The notes under the pieces were generated by a model, which saw nothing but the letters and a program-made list of their open reading frames with translations, had not been told where the DNA came from and did not search any database. A program made the position numbers and the translations under genes. A DNA stretch of 64,000 nt from Anastrepha obliqua (lineage: Eukaryota > Arthropoda > Insecta > Diptera > Tephritidae). Below are positions 22,880-33,671 of this stretch, one piece after another. Each line of letters opens with the position of its first letter. The stretch's first letter is position 1. The stretch covers positions 159,342,792-159,406,791 of the forward strand of contig NC_072892.1 in the NCBI RefSeq assembly GCF_027943255.1, written 5' to 3'.

Positions 22880-25800
22880 CTAACGGCTTTGGCTTTTCGA
22901 GTGTGCGATCAACCATTGCAGCGTTATGTCGATGTTGTCCTTTTCCTTACACGAAATACTATAACAGCAAATTTCTCTGTCTTGTATACTTGCTAGGTTC
23001 CTGTGGAATAATTAAAAAAACAAAACAATAGTGCTCACACACATACATACTTATGCCTAAGCTAAGATTTACTCACATTCGTTCAATTAGGCCGGTTTCA
23101 TCAAGGGCACCTGGAAGATCACGTTTGTTGCCCAGCACAAGCACAGGTATGCCCGCCAACTGTGGTTTATCCAATAATGAATGTAATTCGTTTCGGGATG
23201 CCTCCATTTTGTCCAAATCAGCCGCATCTACCATATACCTAGAAATAATTTTTTTGTTGTAAATTTTTTGATTTATTTGCTGTATGACAAATCAGGTAGT
23301 TACACAATAGCATTAACACCGCGACAATATCGCTCCCACATTGATCTGAATCGCGGTTGCCCGCCGATGTCCCAAACTTTGATGGTAACATTGCCTTTGG
23401 TGATTTTGCGCATGTTAAAACCCACCGTAGGGATCATGTCCTCGGCGAATTGTCCAGACTGAAAAGTATTCAAATTTGACGAAATATTAAAATGAAAAAA
23501 TTGCATGCAAATTTCGATTATTTTTCATCATAGTAGCTAATTAAAAAGTTCGATAACAAATTTTCATTAGATGATTTTAAACTCTAACATTTTACCACCA
23601 TCAAAAAAAAAAATGCAGACGACATTATGGTGCGTTTGGCGATGATATTTTGTAGAAAAGCAATCATCATCACAGGGGGAAAAAATACGACCTATAAAAA
23701 CGTTCCCACGACAGTCGGTTCTACGTAACCGGAACGACCCGGATTTATATCCAGCAAAGAACTGTCACTTCAGCAGCATTCTCAGTATATGTATGGGGAT
23801 TGTTTATGCTGCTACAACAAAAACAACGAACTATAAAAAGAATCTGGCAGCTGCATTTCAGCTTCTGTTGGGCGCCGCCATGTGGTACGTAGTCTGCCAA
23901 TTCCTCTACCTGTTGAAATGGATTCCAAAGTAACGCTTGTTTAGAGATATTTCCGTCATTTTCCCTTAGCGTGTGGGCAATCCATTCGCATTTCCTTTTT
24001 TTGATTTCTGATGCAACGTCAACCTGGTTAGCTTGCGCCAACAAATCGGCGCTGGTTATTGTCCAGCCAGAAAATTTGCAAATCCGCCGATGGCAGCGAT
24101 TTTTGAACGTTTGCAGCCGCTTTGTGTTCTTCGCAGTTACTTTCCAGGTGGTGTAACCATATAATAGGACGAATTTGACGTTCGAGTTGAAGATGCGCAG
24201 CTTGGTGTGAAAGCTGATACTCTTGTTTAGCCACAATTAAGCGAGGATGCCGAAAGACGATTTAGCTTTGCTAATTTTATTTCATCTATGCCATCCGAGG
24301 TGGCCATGCAGCCAAGGTAGCAGCATTTTTCCAAGGTTTCGAGCTGTTGTGCACCGACATGGGTTGGTTCCGATATGGTTTCATTGAGATGCAGCGCTTT
24401 CGTTTTTCAAATGTTGAGTTTGAGGCCGTTTGATTTCAACTTCTTCTGCATCGCTTGTGTCAACAATTTGAGGTCTCACAGCTTGTATGCGAGCAAACAG
24501 ATGTCATCAGCGTATAGCAGCGCTCTAGATTTTGTGAATTTTGTGAACGCTTTCGTTCTGAAAATATTAAATATTAATTTCACTCTCTTCAGCTATTTCA
24601 TGCTAAATCGAGAAACAACATCAGTAAGGCCGTCATTTAAATAATCATGGCATCCATCTTATTATCCTATTTATCCACTCTCATACGATTTTGCTCTTAT
24701 TTTAATAGTAAAAACATCCTTCACATACTTTTAGCAAATGCTGCTGCTGCGACAGTCCTCAGATTTTAGATTTAGATTTATTGTAGGTTTGCACTTAAAC
24801 CTCTTTGTCTTTTGCGACCCCTACAGCACAGTATTTCATCCAAACCCAATTCCCTTACTAAACTCAGGATAGAGCTGGGTTGCATTGAACGTATGTGCCT
24901 TTCATCTGTTGAAGCAACATACATATTCCCCATACATATATAGGGAATGCTGCTGAAGTGACAGCCCTTGGCCCGAATATAAATCCGGGTCGTTCCGGTT
25001 ACGTATAACCGACTGTCGTGGGAACGGTTGGGCAAAATGTCTCAACCTTCATATAGCGCTGCATTTCAAGAGAAGATGCATTGGAGGCTCTTGAGATTGA
25101 TCGCAGAAACAACAAGAGTTGTTGTTATAGCAGCAATACTAAACCCTGTCAGTGTAATATAAATCACCGGTCGTCTTCGTCTAACTCATCTAAAGCTAGG
25201 CCCAGGAAACTGTCTGTTGCGACATGTTGGGTTCAAAGAGAGAGAGGGGTGTTGGATGAGTGGGTCAGGTGGGCCATGCGAAAAAGGTGGTTAGTGTTGT
25301 TGCTGTTGTTGTGGCAGTATCTTTGCCCTGTCAGTGTAGTGTAATCACCGGTTGTCTTCATCTAGCTCATCTAACGTTAGGCCCAGGAAACTGGCTGTTT
25401 CGACGGGTTTTGTTCAGAGGGAGAGAGGTGTTAGATGAGTGGGTTTGATGGGCCATGTGAAAAGGTGGTTAGTGTCGTGCGGGGTGCCTTCACATGCCGG
25501 ACATATGTATGTTTAGTACGTCGGGGTCGATTCTGGTTAAGTAGGAGTTTAACCTGCTACAGTATCCAGAACGTAATTGTGCCAAGGTTACGCGGGACTC
25601 CCGAGGAAGCTGGAGCTCTTCATCTGCAATTGGTGGTGGTTGGACTCCGATGACGGCATTCGGGGGTCGGGAACTTAAGAAGGTGGTAAGGGTCTCTCGA
25701 TGAATGTCGTTTATGGCCTGTCTGTACACTGTCCGATCCTGGAGTGGTCTGTCTGTTTTGTCCAGGGTCTCGTCCACGTAGTTGAGGAAGTGTCTCCTGA

Positions 25801-28800
25801 TGTGCCTGGGAGGTGGCTCAGGCTCAAGCAGGTGTCTGCATGGGTGAGGCCCACGGTGACACCCTAGCAGAAACTGCTTGCTGAGCAGTTTATTATGCTC
25901 CTTCACAGGATGCATGTGAGCGTCGTCGTGGAAGTGTCGTATGGGGGACATCAGGAGACATCCTGTCGCGGACCTAATTGCAGTATTTTGGCAGGTCTGG
26001 AGCTTCGTCCACTGCGTATCACTAGTTCCAGGCGACCACACAGGCGCAGCATAGTTAAGAACCGGTCGGCCTATAGCTTTGAAAGTCGACAGCAACATTT
26101 CTTTGTCTTTGCCCCAAGTGCTGCCGGCAAGCGACTTGAGGACCTTGTTGCGATTCTGCACTCTCGTTGCAATAGCGGTTGTATGCGCTGAGAAGGAGAG
26201 CAAGCTGTCAAAGGTGACTCCCAATATCCTGGGGTTGTTTACCGTCGGTATTGCGGTATCATCGACGTGTACCTGAAGTTGCAGTTTGACCTCCTTTGTC
26301 CAGGTGGTAAAAAGGGTCGCCGTGGATTTAGTGGGAGAAAGTTGTAGGTTTCTCGCAGTGATTAAGCGAGAAATGCGGGCGAGGTAGTCGTTTACTTTTG
26401 TGCATAGACCCTCAATGTCATTGCCCGACGCCATTATCGTGCAGTCGTCGGCTTATGAGACCAGTGATACTCCCTCTGGTGTCTGGGGGAGTTTCGAAAT
26501 GTAGAAATTAAAAAGCAAGGGTGTAAGGGCACCACTCTGCGGTACTCCCTGCTTTATTTTTCTCTGTTTTGACGTTTGGTCTCGAAATATGACCGATGAG
26601 AGACAACCACTCAGGTAGTTCACGCTCCACCTCTTCAGCCCTGGCGGGAATGTCGACTGTAAAATGTCATCTAGTAGCGTGGCGCGGCTGACTGTATCGA
26701 AAGCCTTTTTTAAATCCAGGTTGGTTAATGTCGTGCGGGGTGCCTTCACATGCAGGACATATGTTTAGTATATCGTGGACAATTCTGGATAAGTAGGAGT
26801 TTAAACTGCTAATTGTGCCAAGGCATCCGGTTCTACGATACGTTACCAGAATGATTCGGGTTTTTGCCGACGAAGGGCTGCCGCCCAGTAAACTAACCCT
26901 GTCTAGTGAATCCTAAACGGCAAGAGCCGTTTTGTTTGGTTGGTTGGTTGAAATCTGATTCATCCAGAATCCAACTTCCTCGTTACCAACTTATTTAACT
27001 GTTATTTACACCATAACTATATCCAGTCTGTGCGGTTTAAGAACCTTATTAGGCTTTTGACTGCTAGGCCAGACAATAGTTCGAGACTCTCGAACAGTGG
27101 TTTGTCCAGGGTTGACATTCTCTTCTTCCATAGGGCAGGTCATTCACAGAGGAAATGAAAAATCGTTTCCTGTTTCCCGGTTGTTTACAACCGAGGCAGT
27201 CCTTAGTAAGATACGATGCACTAAACAAGGCTAGTTTACTGCGGCAGCAGCTCTTGGTCGGGAAAAACCCCCGAGTCATTCCGGTAACGTAGAACCGGCT
27301 GCCATGGGAATGGCAAGATTATACTTCACAGGATCATTTCTGTAGTCAGTCTTTATTTACTTTCAAATTACTTGCAATGCAGTCCTTAGTATTTCCAATT
27401 AGTGAAGGAAGGACTTGAACTGAAAATCACTGTTTCCGTTAAGGGGGTAGTATGGTATTTTTTTTTTTTCATTTTTTTTTTTTTTTTTTTTTTAATTATT
27501 CTATAACATCTTAAGATTATTGTGTGAAAGTTTGAAGTGCATTAGAGTAAAATTGACAAAGACACAAAGGATTAAGTATCTACCTCTCCAACCGGATTTC
27601 ACGCTGCCGAAAATCTTTAAACGCGTTTTTCTCACACTTGCCTTTTTTACGGTCGGTGTCCACTGCAGATTCATATCTACTGCACCGATTCTTTTCAAAT
27701 TTGGTTTTTTTGTTTCTTTACTTTATTCACGAGGTAATGACGTCGAGTTTCTTTTTTTTTTTAATTTTGTCATATTTTAAAACAACAAAGTTTTCAAGTT
27801 TTTTTTATGAAAAATCGGTGTTTTGACTTCAAAGCGCTTTAAAAAATTAAAAAAAAAAAAAAAAATTCGACGTTGTTACCTGCGAAACTTTATTAGCTGA
27901 TGAAATCAATTTGGTTTTTTGATTTTAGTTGATCCAGTAATGAGTTTTGAGGGACAACTTTTTTATGAGACGTCCGCGAAGATTCGCTGCCACCAACTCA
28001 TTTCTTCATAAAAATCAATGAAAATTTTAAAATTTTGAATAAATCAACTGTGTCGACAAAAAAAATTTCGAAAAATATGCTTGTTTTACACCGAATTAAC
28101 CATACTACCCCCTTAAGTTCCTTAAAAATGCATTAATTTTGCGCTAATTTGTTATCAAATCAAGTAGGTAACTCAATATAAAGATCACATGGGTAGTTGT
28201 GGAAGACATCTACGAGTATATATACATACAGTGAATGTGATTGAAAATCGTCTAGGCATTATTTTACGATGTTCGCATATTTTATGTAATGTACAACCAA
28301 AAGTACAATTTATATGCTAACAAAAACAGCATAAATCAAAGATCCAAGCTTCTGCCAAAGTCTACACAATTTCAAACTTTTTAATGAATTTTTAAAGTTT
28401 CTTTTGCATACAAGTTTTTGGCATATTCGATTTTAGTATAGAATAGCGCGAGTTTGAACGACTATTCTTACTAGTTTAGAAGTTGTTTTAGTGAGAATCG
28501 TGCGCATTTCTTCATAAACGCATTTATGTACGTTTTTGGTTTGCTTGTATGTGCAGAAAACGCGCAATACTGATATGGAGAAACCTTATAACTTCTACTT
28601 TCTCTCATGAAATTTCTAAAATCTTACACAAAATATTATATATTGCAAAAGTCTAAAATTGTGATAATTTTTTAATTAAAGTTTCCGAAAAAAGTTAAAT
28701 ATATTTTTATAACAAATAAACGAAAATTTAAAACACGCTAACATTTCAAATAAATAGCGTTGGCCGACTTTCAGCGACACTCACTGTAAGTATTAAGCAA

Positions 28801-29749
28801 GGAATTGAGATCACCAGCTCAAGCGTACGGTAATACTTAAGCATTTACATATAAAGTTTTATATTCGCGCAGAGGGTTATATTCACTGAAGCATGTTATC
28901 ACCAGTAAAAGAAAAAAGCAAATGAGTCACTTTGAAATCGTTCCTACTTAGCACCCAACTTAATGAAAGCGGGGTGGTAAACAAATTTACAAATACAATA
29001 TTAATATATATTTCACTATTCCAGTCAAATTATTTCGATTAATACATTTTTGCAAAAACTGTTCTGTTTGTAATTGAGAAGTTTTCCCATTTAAATTTGA
29101 GCTTAAGAAACACAATGCATAAGTACCGCGTTGAAAATTTGGAGGATGAGTTCTCCGAGGGGTGACTTGTGGTAGTTGTCAACGATCAGATGACAATTTA
29201 TTGATTTCTAATAAAAATGAAAATCATCCTCGATAATTAATTTTAACAATATCTTCTTGCATTAGGTGGAACAAAGCTAATCTTAAGTAATAAATAGAAC
29301 AAATATGAAGTAATACAATGGAAATGTATAAACAATAGACAGGCTGTTTGTAGTTTGATAGCGACAAAGTACGCCAGCTATGCGGACAGTGACGCAAAGC
29401 AGCAGCAAATAGTTGACAGTAGCAACGCAGTCAATGACTGAATTTATTGGTGGGGAGTGGCGTTGGCCAATGGTCACAAAGAATAACTTTTTTCATGCAA
29501 AGAGGAACGGTTAACGCTATCTGTGTGGGTCATTACCGAATACTCATACGTTTATAAATGCGGGTTCACGTTTGGGGGGGTGCTAGCAAAATTGGTTTTG
29601 CACACGCACAACTACACAATACTCACTGCAATAACATTCACGAACGTTGTTTTGCCTGAAAACTGCAGTCCCACCAGCGTCAATTCCATTTCTTCTTTCC
29701 AGAAAATGCTCTTAAACCAATCCAATATTCTGTTTATTAATGCCAACAT
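22880..29749 (-). CDS. Arl8: Arl8, Arf-like GTPase of lysosomes
   Basis: Four coding exons on the minus strand: 29627-29749, 23304-23458, 23077-23238 and 22880-23000 (stop TAG at 22880-22882). All have GT..AG borders and together give exactly 186 residues, the usual Arl8 length. The N-terminus [12 protein letters not shown] is the amphipathic helix that replaces the myristoylated Arf helix. GTP-binding motifs are GLQFSGKT (27-34), PTVGFN (51-56), WDIGGQ (70-75) and NKRD (130-133), followed by SCKEKD (163-168). Arl8 recruits kinesin-linked effectors to lysosomes and synaptic-vesicle precursors. Intron 1 spans 23459-29626 and hosts SINEs, two LINE remnants, a third LINE tail and a TTAA element. 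The other introns are 65-76 bp. No coding lesion is visible. Confidence 0.97.
23701..23826 (+). repeat. CAA-tailed SINE-like repeat, copy 4
   Basis: Complete copy in Arl8 intron 1. It is flanked by CGACCTATAAAAA (23688-23700) and CGAACTATAAAAA (23827-23839), a 13-bp duplication with one mismatch. The tail is ACAACAAAAACAA. Confidence 0.85.
23840..24570 (-). pseudogene. LINE reverse transcriptase remnant (RTE-like)
   Basis: The minus strand reads [35 protein letters not shown] sequence, and [12 protein letters not shown]. After frameshifts it reads [35 protein letters not shown] and [13 protein letters not shown]. The YADD catalytic box is intact, but frames are broken and the N-terminal half is absent. 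It resembles the endonuclease/RT proteins often mislabelled as craniofacial development protein 2. The clade call is uncertain. Confidence 0.7.
24905..25028 (-). repeat. CAA-tailed SINE-like repeat, copy 5
   Basis: Minus-strand copy with the GGTTATACGTAACCGGAACG head and the CAGCAGCATTCCC hairpin. The tail has decayed to GTTGAAGCAAC. It lies in Arl8 intron 1. Confidence 0.75.
25115..26815 (-). pseudogene. Jockey-like LINE ORF2 remnant with stop in the catalytic YADD
   Basis: Minus strand, from 26749 down to about 25346: RT blocks [36 protein letters not shown] and [16 protein letters not shown], where the YADD tyrosine is a TAA (26447-26449). These are followed by [57 protein letters not shown] and, after a 4-base duplication that shifts frame near 25503, [16 protein letters not shown] and [16 protein letters not shown]. 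The 3' UTR carries a GTTGTTGTTG (CAA on the coding strand) tail. A second 3' end unit is stacked at 25115-25290, and another 3' fragment abuts at 26728-26815, so the copy is chimeric. It lies in Arl8 intron 1. Confidence 0.85.
26935..27290 (-). mobile_element. LINE 3' fragment with CCAA-repeat tail
   Basis: The minus strand reads FHFLCE, stop, [26 protein letters not shown], then RFLNRTDWI. It ends in CAACCAACCAACCAAAC. The same protein tail and the same kind of end occur at 47874-48800, so the two belong to one family. The head at 27241-27312 also resembles the CAA-SINE head (CGGTTCTACGTTACCGGAAT), possibly a further nested repeat. Confidence 0.7.
27443..28112 (+). repeat. TTAA-bounded core-family element A
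   Basis: TTAA at 27439-27442 and 28113-28116 flank perfect inverted ends GGGGGTAGTATGGT. The core (about 27600-27710) reads ATCTTTAAACGCGTTTTTCT, then ACGGTCGGTGTCCACTG, then TGCACCGATTCTTTTCAAATTT. It lies inside Arl8 intron 1 without touching exon borders. No coding. Confidence 0.85.
28117..29626. other. Arl8 intron 1, no further feature recognised
   Basis: AT-rich intronic sequence. I found no repeat or coding block here that I could name. Confidence 0.35.
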
Positions 29750-30996
29750 TTTCTATGTTTTTCTTAAAAATTTATATAAATTTTCACTAGTTATTGCTTT
29801 TCCCACCGACTTTTTTCACTTTTTCTTTTACAACAGATGCAAACTGGCAAATCAGGCAAATTTTCTTTTCTTCTTCTACTGCGCCGTTGATTTGTGGGAA
29901 AAGAAGAACAACTGACTTATTTGACAATGATGACAAATACCCACCAGTGTTGTAGTACTATTGAGTAAAAGAGGGAAATTCTTGTTCAAAGGGGAATTTA
30001 AAATATTCGTTAGATCCATAGTGAAATTATATGAGAACTGTTTTCAAGAATATAACAGGAAAATACACGATTTAAATTTAAAATATTTAGAGTATTACGA
30101 GTAAAGCGAATCTATTAAAGGTGGTATCGGTAAATCAGCTGATTTGTTTTTTTTTTTTTCTTTCGCCATATACATGTGGCTGTCAGCCCAGAATGAAACA
30201 AGGCGAATTCATTCCATGTTTTCTACTTTTCCCATGCTTTTCTTTGACAATCAAACGTACAAAATATTGTTGTTGGTCTAGTGCCACAACCTTTATTGAG
30301 TGCGCCTTGATTACGAGTAATGATATATTATTCCGACCAGTCGATTTTACGTACCTGATATTTATATACATATACCCAAAAATTGATAGGGAATGTTTTA
30401 TGTCAAGTGTTTTTAAACTATGTGGAATTTTTATAAAATGTATGAGAATTGTATACTTAAATTAAATACAGCCGTAATCTGAGGCTGGAAACATTTTTTT
30501 ATACAATTTATAAAAATGTCTATTCAAAAATATACAAATCTGACATTCGACTCGGATATAGAATCGGCTAAGTATTATCCATATAGCAATATTCCTAAAA
30601 AAAAATTTAGAAAGTGTTATTATGTTACGAAATAGCTTCCGTCACCTCCAAATAATCTCATACCAAGGCAAATTAAGGACCATAGGTGGCGCCGTACCAA
30701 AACAATTTATTTATTACCAAAACTTTATTCTTCGCTACTTTGACAAGTCTGACGTCAATTCTTTTTCCAATACAAATCATTCTTGATCTCATACCAAGAA
30801 ATTTTTGGAGAACCTTTAGCTTATAGAGAAATTATTCTGAATTCGCCGCCTTGCTCAATAACTGCACACATTTACAGGCCATCCAACGTCTGTATGTGTG
30901 TATGCGGCCAAGCTTTGTCCTATCCAAATTTTCTAGGTTTAAACTGAAAATAATTTTCCAATTAAACACATTTTATTACCTAAATTACATACATTC
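29750..30996. other. Intergenic: Arl8 upstream region and ISY1 3' flank
   Basis: The stretch should hold the Arl8 5' UTR and promoter on the left and the ISY1 3' UTR on the right. An open frame at 30121-30465 has no family resemblance and I do not call it a gene. Confidence 0.35.
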
Positions 30997-32017
30997 TTAA
31001 TCAGTTCCAACATATTTTTCTAATAGCTCCTGTTTCCGTTTCTTCAGTAAGGCCTCCTCAATATCTTTCTGCGTAGGCACGGGTACATGTGCTGTGAAAC
31101 GCGGTGCTAACATATCCAATGGATCGCTTACTGTTATTTTCGACGCCGGCTTGCCGCTTTCCTCACCGTCTTCGTTATCCTCGGCGGTTGTCTTGAGAGA
31201 ACCATAAATCTCCTCTTCTTCTTCTTCATCAATATGTCCATCACGTGCCATTTTTTCTTTCCACTCTTGCAAAGCCTTTTGTATAGCTATGCGTTCAATA
31301 CGTTCTTCTATTGGTATTAAAGTGCCATCGTCATCGTCTCGATAGCCGTAATATTCGGCATCAATATCCTTCATAAGTTCGGCGCGCGTTTTACGTTGGG
31401 GCGCTGGCGGTTCTTGCTCAAATAGTTCACGCACTCCAGGTAAATCTTTCGCAGCACCAAAATACTTGTAGCCACGATTGCCTGGTACTTCTCGTCCTTC
31501 GGCATCAAACATTTTTGGTCCATAGCGTCGATAATGCGGTCCACCCAAGGCTGATATTTGATTTTCCCAATGTCTCTTTTCTCGTAACAACTTATTAATT
31601 TCATCATTTAAATCTCGTATTCGGAATTCACCTAAACCAGCTGTGAAAGAAGAAAATAACACAAATAAGCTGGTTATCATTGATTACTATTTGTTTTGTC
31701 ATTAATTACCATTTTGGATCTGTGCAACCTTTTTAGAGATTTCACGTATAATCTCTAAACGATACTTTTCACACTTAGGCAGACTTGTGCACTCCGACGC
31801 CAAGTACGGACGTCGATCTTTCTCTCCAGACTCGGCTTCCTTGGCAGCGCGCCAACGAGCCAATGTCGTCCTGTAAATGACAAATTTAATCTTTGTTTAC
31901 ATATTTGTCAGTAATTTTACGACATTAACTTACATTGCTTTCTCTGCATTACGCGCCTGTGTGAAAACAAATGTTTTATTAATTCATTATGATTTTTTAT
32001 TTATGAATAATTACCAT
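30997..32017 (-). CDS. ISY1: ISY1 pre-mRNA splicing factor
   Basis: Four coding exons on the minus strand: 32015-32017 (the ATG alone), 31934-31956, 31710-31870 and 30997-31640. All have GT..AG borders and give 276 residues. The protein begins MARNAEKAMTTLARWRAAKE, the hallmark of ISY1, and continues with EFRIRDLNDEINKLLREK, LGGPHYRRYGPKM and GYKYFGAAKDLPGVRELFE. ISY1 is a nuclear component of catalytic spliceosomes (associated with Prp19-complex proteins) and helps hold the branch helix. An acidic stretch near HIDEEEEEEIYG precedes the C-terminus. The first intron directly follows the start codon, so the initiation codon is alone in its exon. The gene is divergent to RpA-70, with start codons about 1.65 kb apart. 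Confidence 0.96.
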
Positions 32018-33671
32018 TTTACAATTGTCCAATGATTCTCATGCACACACCAATTATTATCATTAAGATTCACAACATCTCTTCTTCTTACTGCAAGTGC
32101 ACCATTCGCAATACTTTAGTTACAAGATGATAAAGTACTGCGATGCAACACTGTATAAAGAATACAAAACATGGCACCTTCCAAAAACCGTTAATTAATT
32201 TTTCGGGATTGTGACAACAATAAACATCAGTTTACAAGCATCTTGTTTGTGAATATTCAGTGAGTGGAATTGAATTGCGGGACTTGCGACTTTTAAATAC
32301 AACAATATAAAAAAATCTTGTTGGCTGCTTATTCGCTGATTTCACGGCACTTCTGATTACAAGTTTATTCTACAAGGGCGAATTTATACGATAAATGGCA
32401 AAACCCTGCATTTGCTTTTGGTTATAATGTCAAGATCTGAAAATTGCCTGGCTCTTTGACATAAAACTCATTAAGTCGACAAAAATAATTGTATATTGAC
32501 GTCGCTCAGTGCTCAAATCCGACATTCACCTAAAATGTTCCCCAAACTTGTGTATTCATAATTATCAGGAACGCAATACTTTTTGCAACACACTTGTAAT
32601 GGTTCACATATAAGTAGATTATCTACTTTTTCGTGCTCAACCCCCAATACGTAATTAAAAAGCGAGATTACCCATACACAATTTCTCTCCCGAAATTTGA
32701 GATTATAAAATAATCCTACATTATTATCAAATAACCTGTGTTACAGACAATTATTTTTACGAATGTAAAGAAAAACGCCAAGTAAAAACTTCATGAAATG
32801 GATGCCGGCAAAGAAAACAGGCTTGTGGACATTGCTCAAATAAAATGTTTGTTAGGTATTATTAACTATGAATTAACATTACAAAAAAAAAGGTGGTATC
32901 CATAGACGCTTTGGCCTTCTATTGCTCATTATAAAATATGATATCGAATTTCACGTGCTTATTGTTTGGAACCCGCAAGGAACGAGCAGAAGCGGCAGAC
33001 CATTGACGGCTTGGCAAAGCACTATCCGCAATGAAACTGGAAAATCGTTTAATGATCTTATGATTTATGTCTAGAAAAAGAAAGTTTGGAAAACTTTTGT
33101 TGAATGGTTAAGCTTCTAAAGGAGTATGGAATAATAATTATAATTGCTGCCATAATTTTTTGCAGTATTAAATTAACTATTGATTCTCTTTGCATTTTCG
33201 TTATAACGTTAATAATAATTAAACAAATCAAAAACACAAATATTCCCCCCAAACCAATTTCTACCACCCTTCACAACAGTATTGACAGCTGATTATCAAT
33301 TTTGCAGGTATCAACATCATAGTACCGGGGTTGCATCTCTTGCATATTGGAAGAGATCCAACGTTAGCCGTGGTAAAGCAAACCGTGGCAACGTAATCTG
33401 CCTTATATGAACGGGTAGATTAATTTTGTGTATGTATATGTATGTGAAAGTACTTTAGTTGTAAACACAACCTAACATTATCGAAGCTTCCATTGTGAAT
33501 ATGTAACCTTATTCCCGCCTGTTTTGAAATCGATTAGCATTGTTTGCGAATATTTCCATTGTGCTTGCGGAAAATAGTACATTTTTTAAGATTTGCGAAT
33601 TTTTCTGAAAATTAGATTCCAAATATTATACATTTCAAAAAAATCTCTTATTTTAATAAAATTATATTAAC
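32018..33671. other. Divergent intergenic region between ISY1 and RpA-70
   Basis: It probably contains both promoters. A short LINE relic lies at about 32968-33065: plus-strand frames give VWNPQGTSRSGRPLTAWQ and IRNETGKSF, a C-terminal motif of RTE-like elements. No other feature was recognised. Confidence 0.45.

Noticed and set aside
24905..25028. A tRNA gene in the CAA-tailed repeat (GGTTATACGTAACC looks B-box-like)
   Set aside because: The spacing and the absence of a cloverleaf do not support a tRNA, so it is kept as a SINE-like repeat of unknown origin.
29523..29915. 130-residue plus-strand open frame
   Set aside because: It overlaps Arl8 exon 1 on the opposite strand and has no recognisable domain.
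30121..30465. 114-residue plus-strand open frame
   Set aside because: No family resemblance, starts in a poly(T) context, AT-rich codons. Treated as chance.
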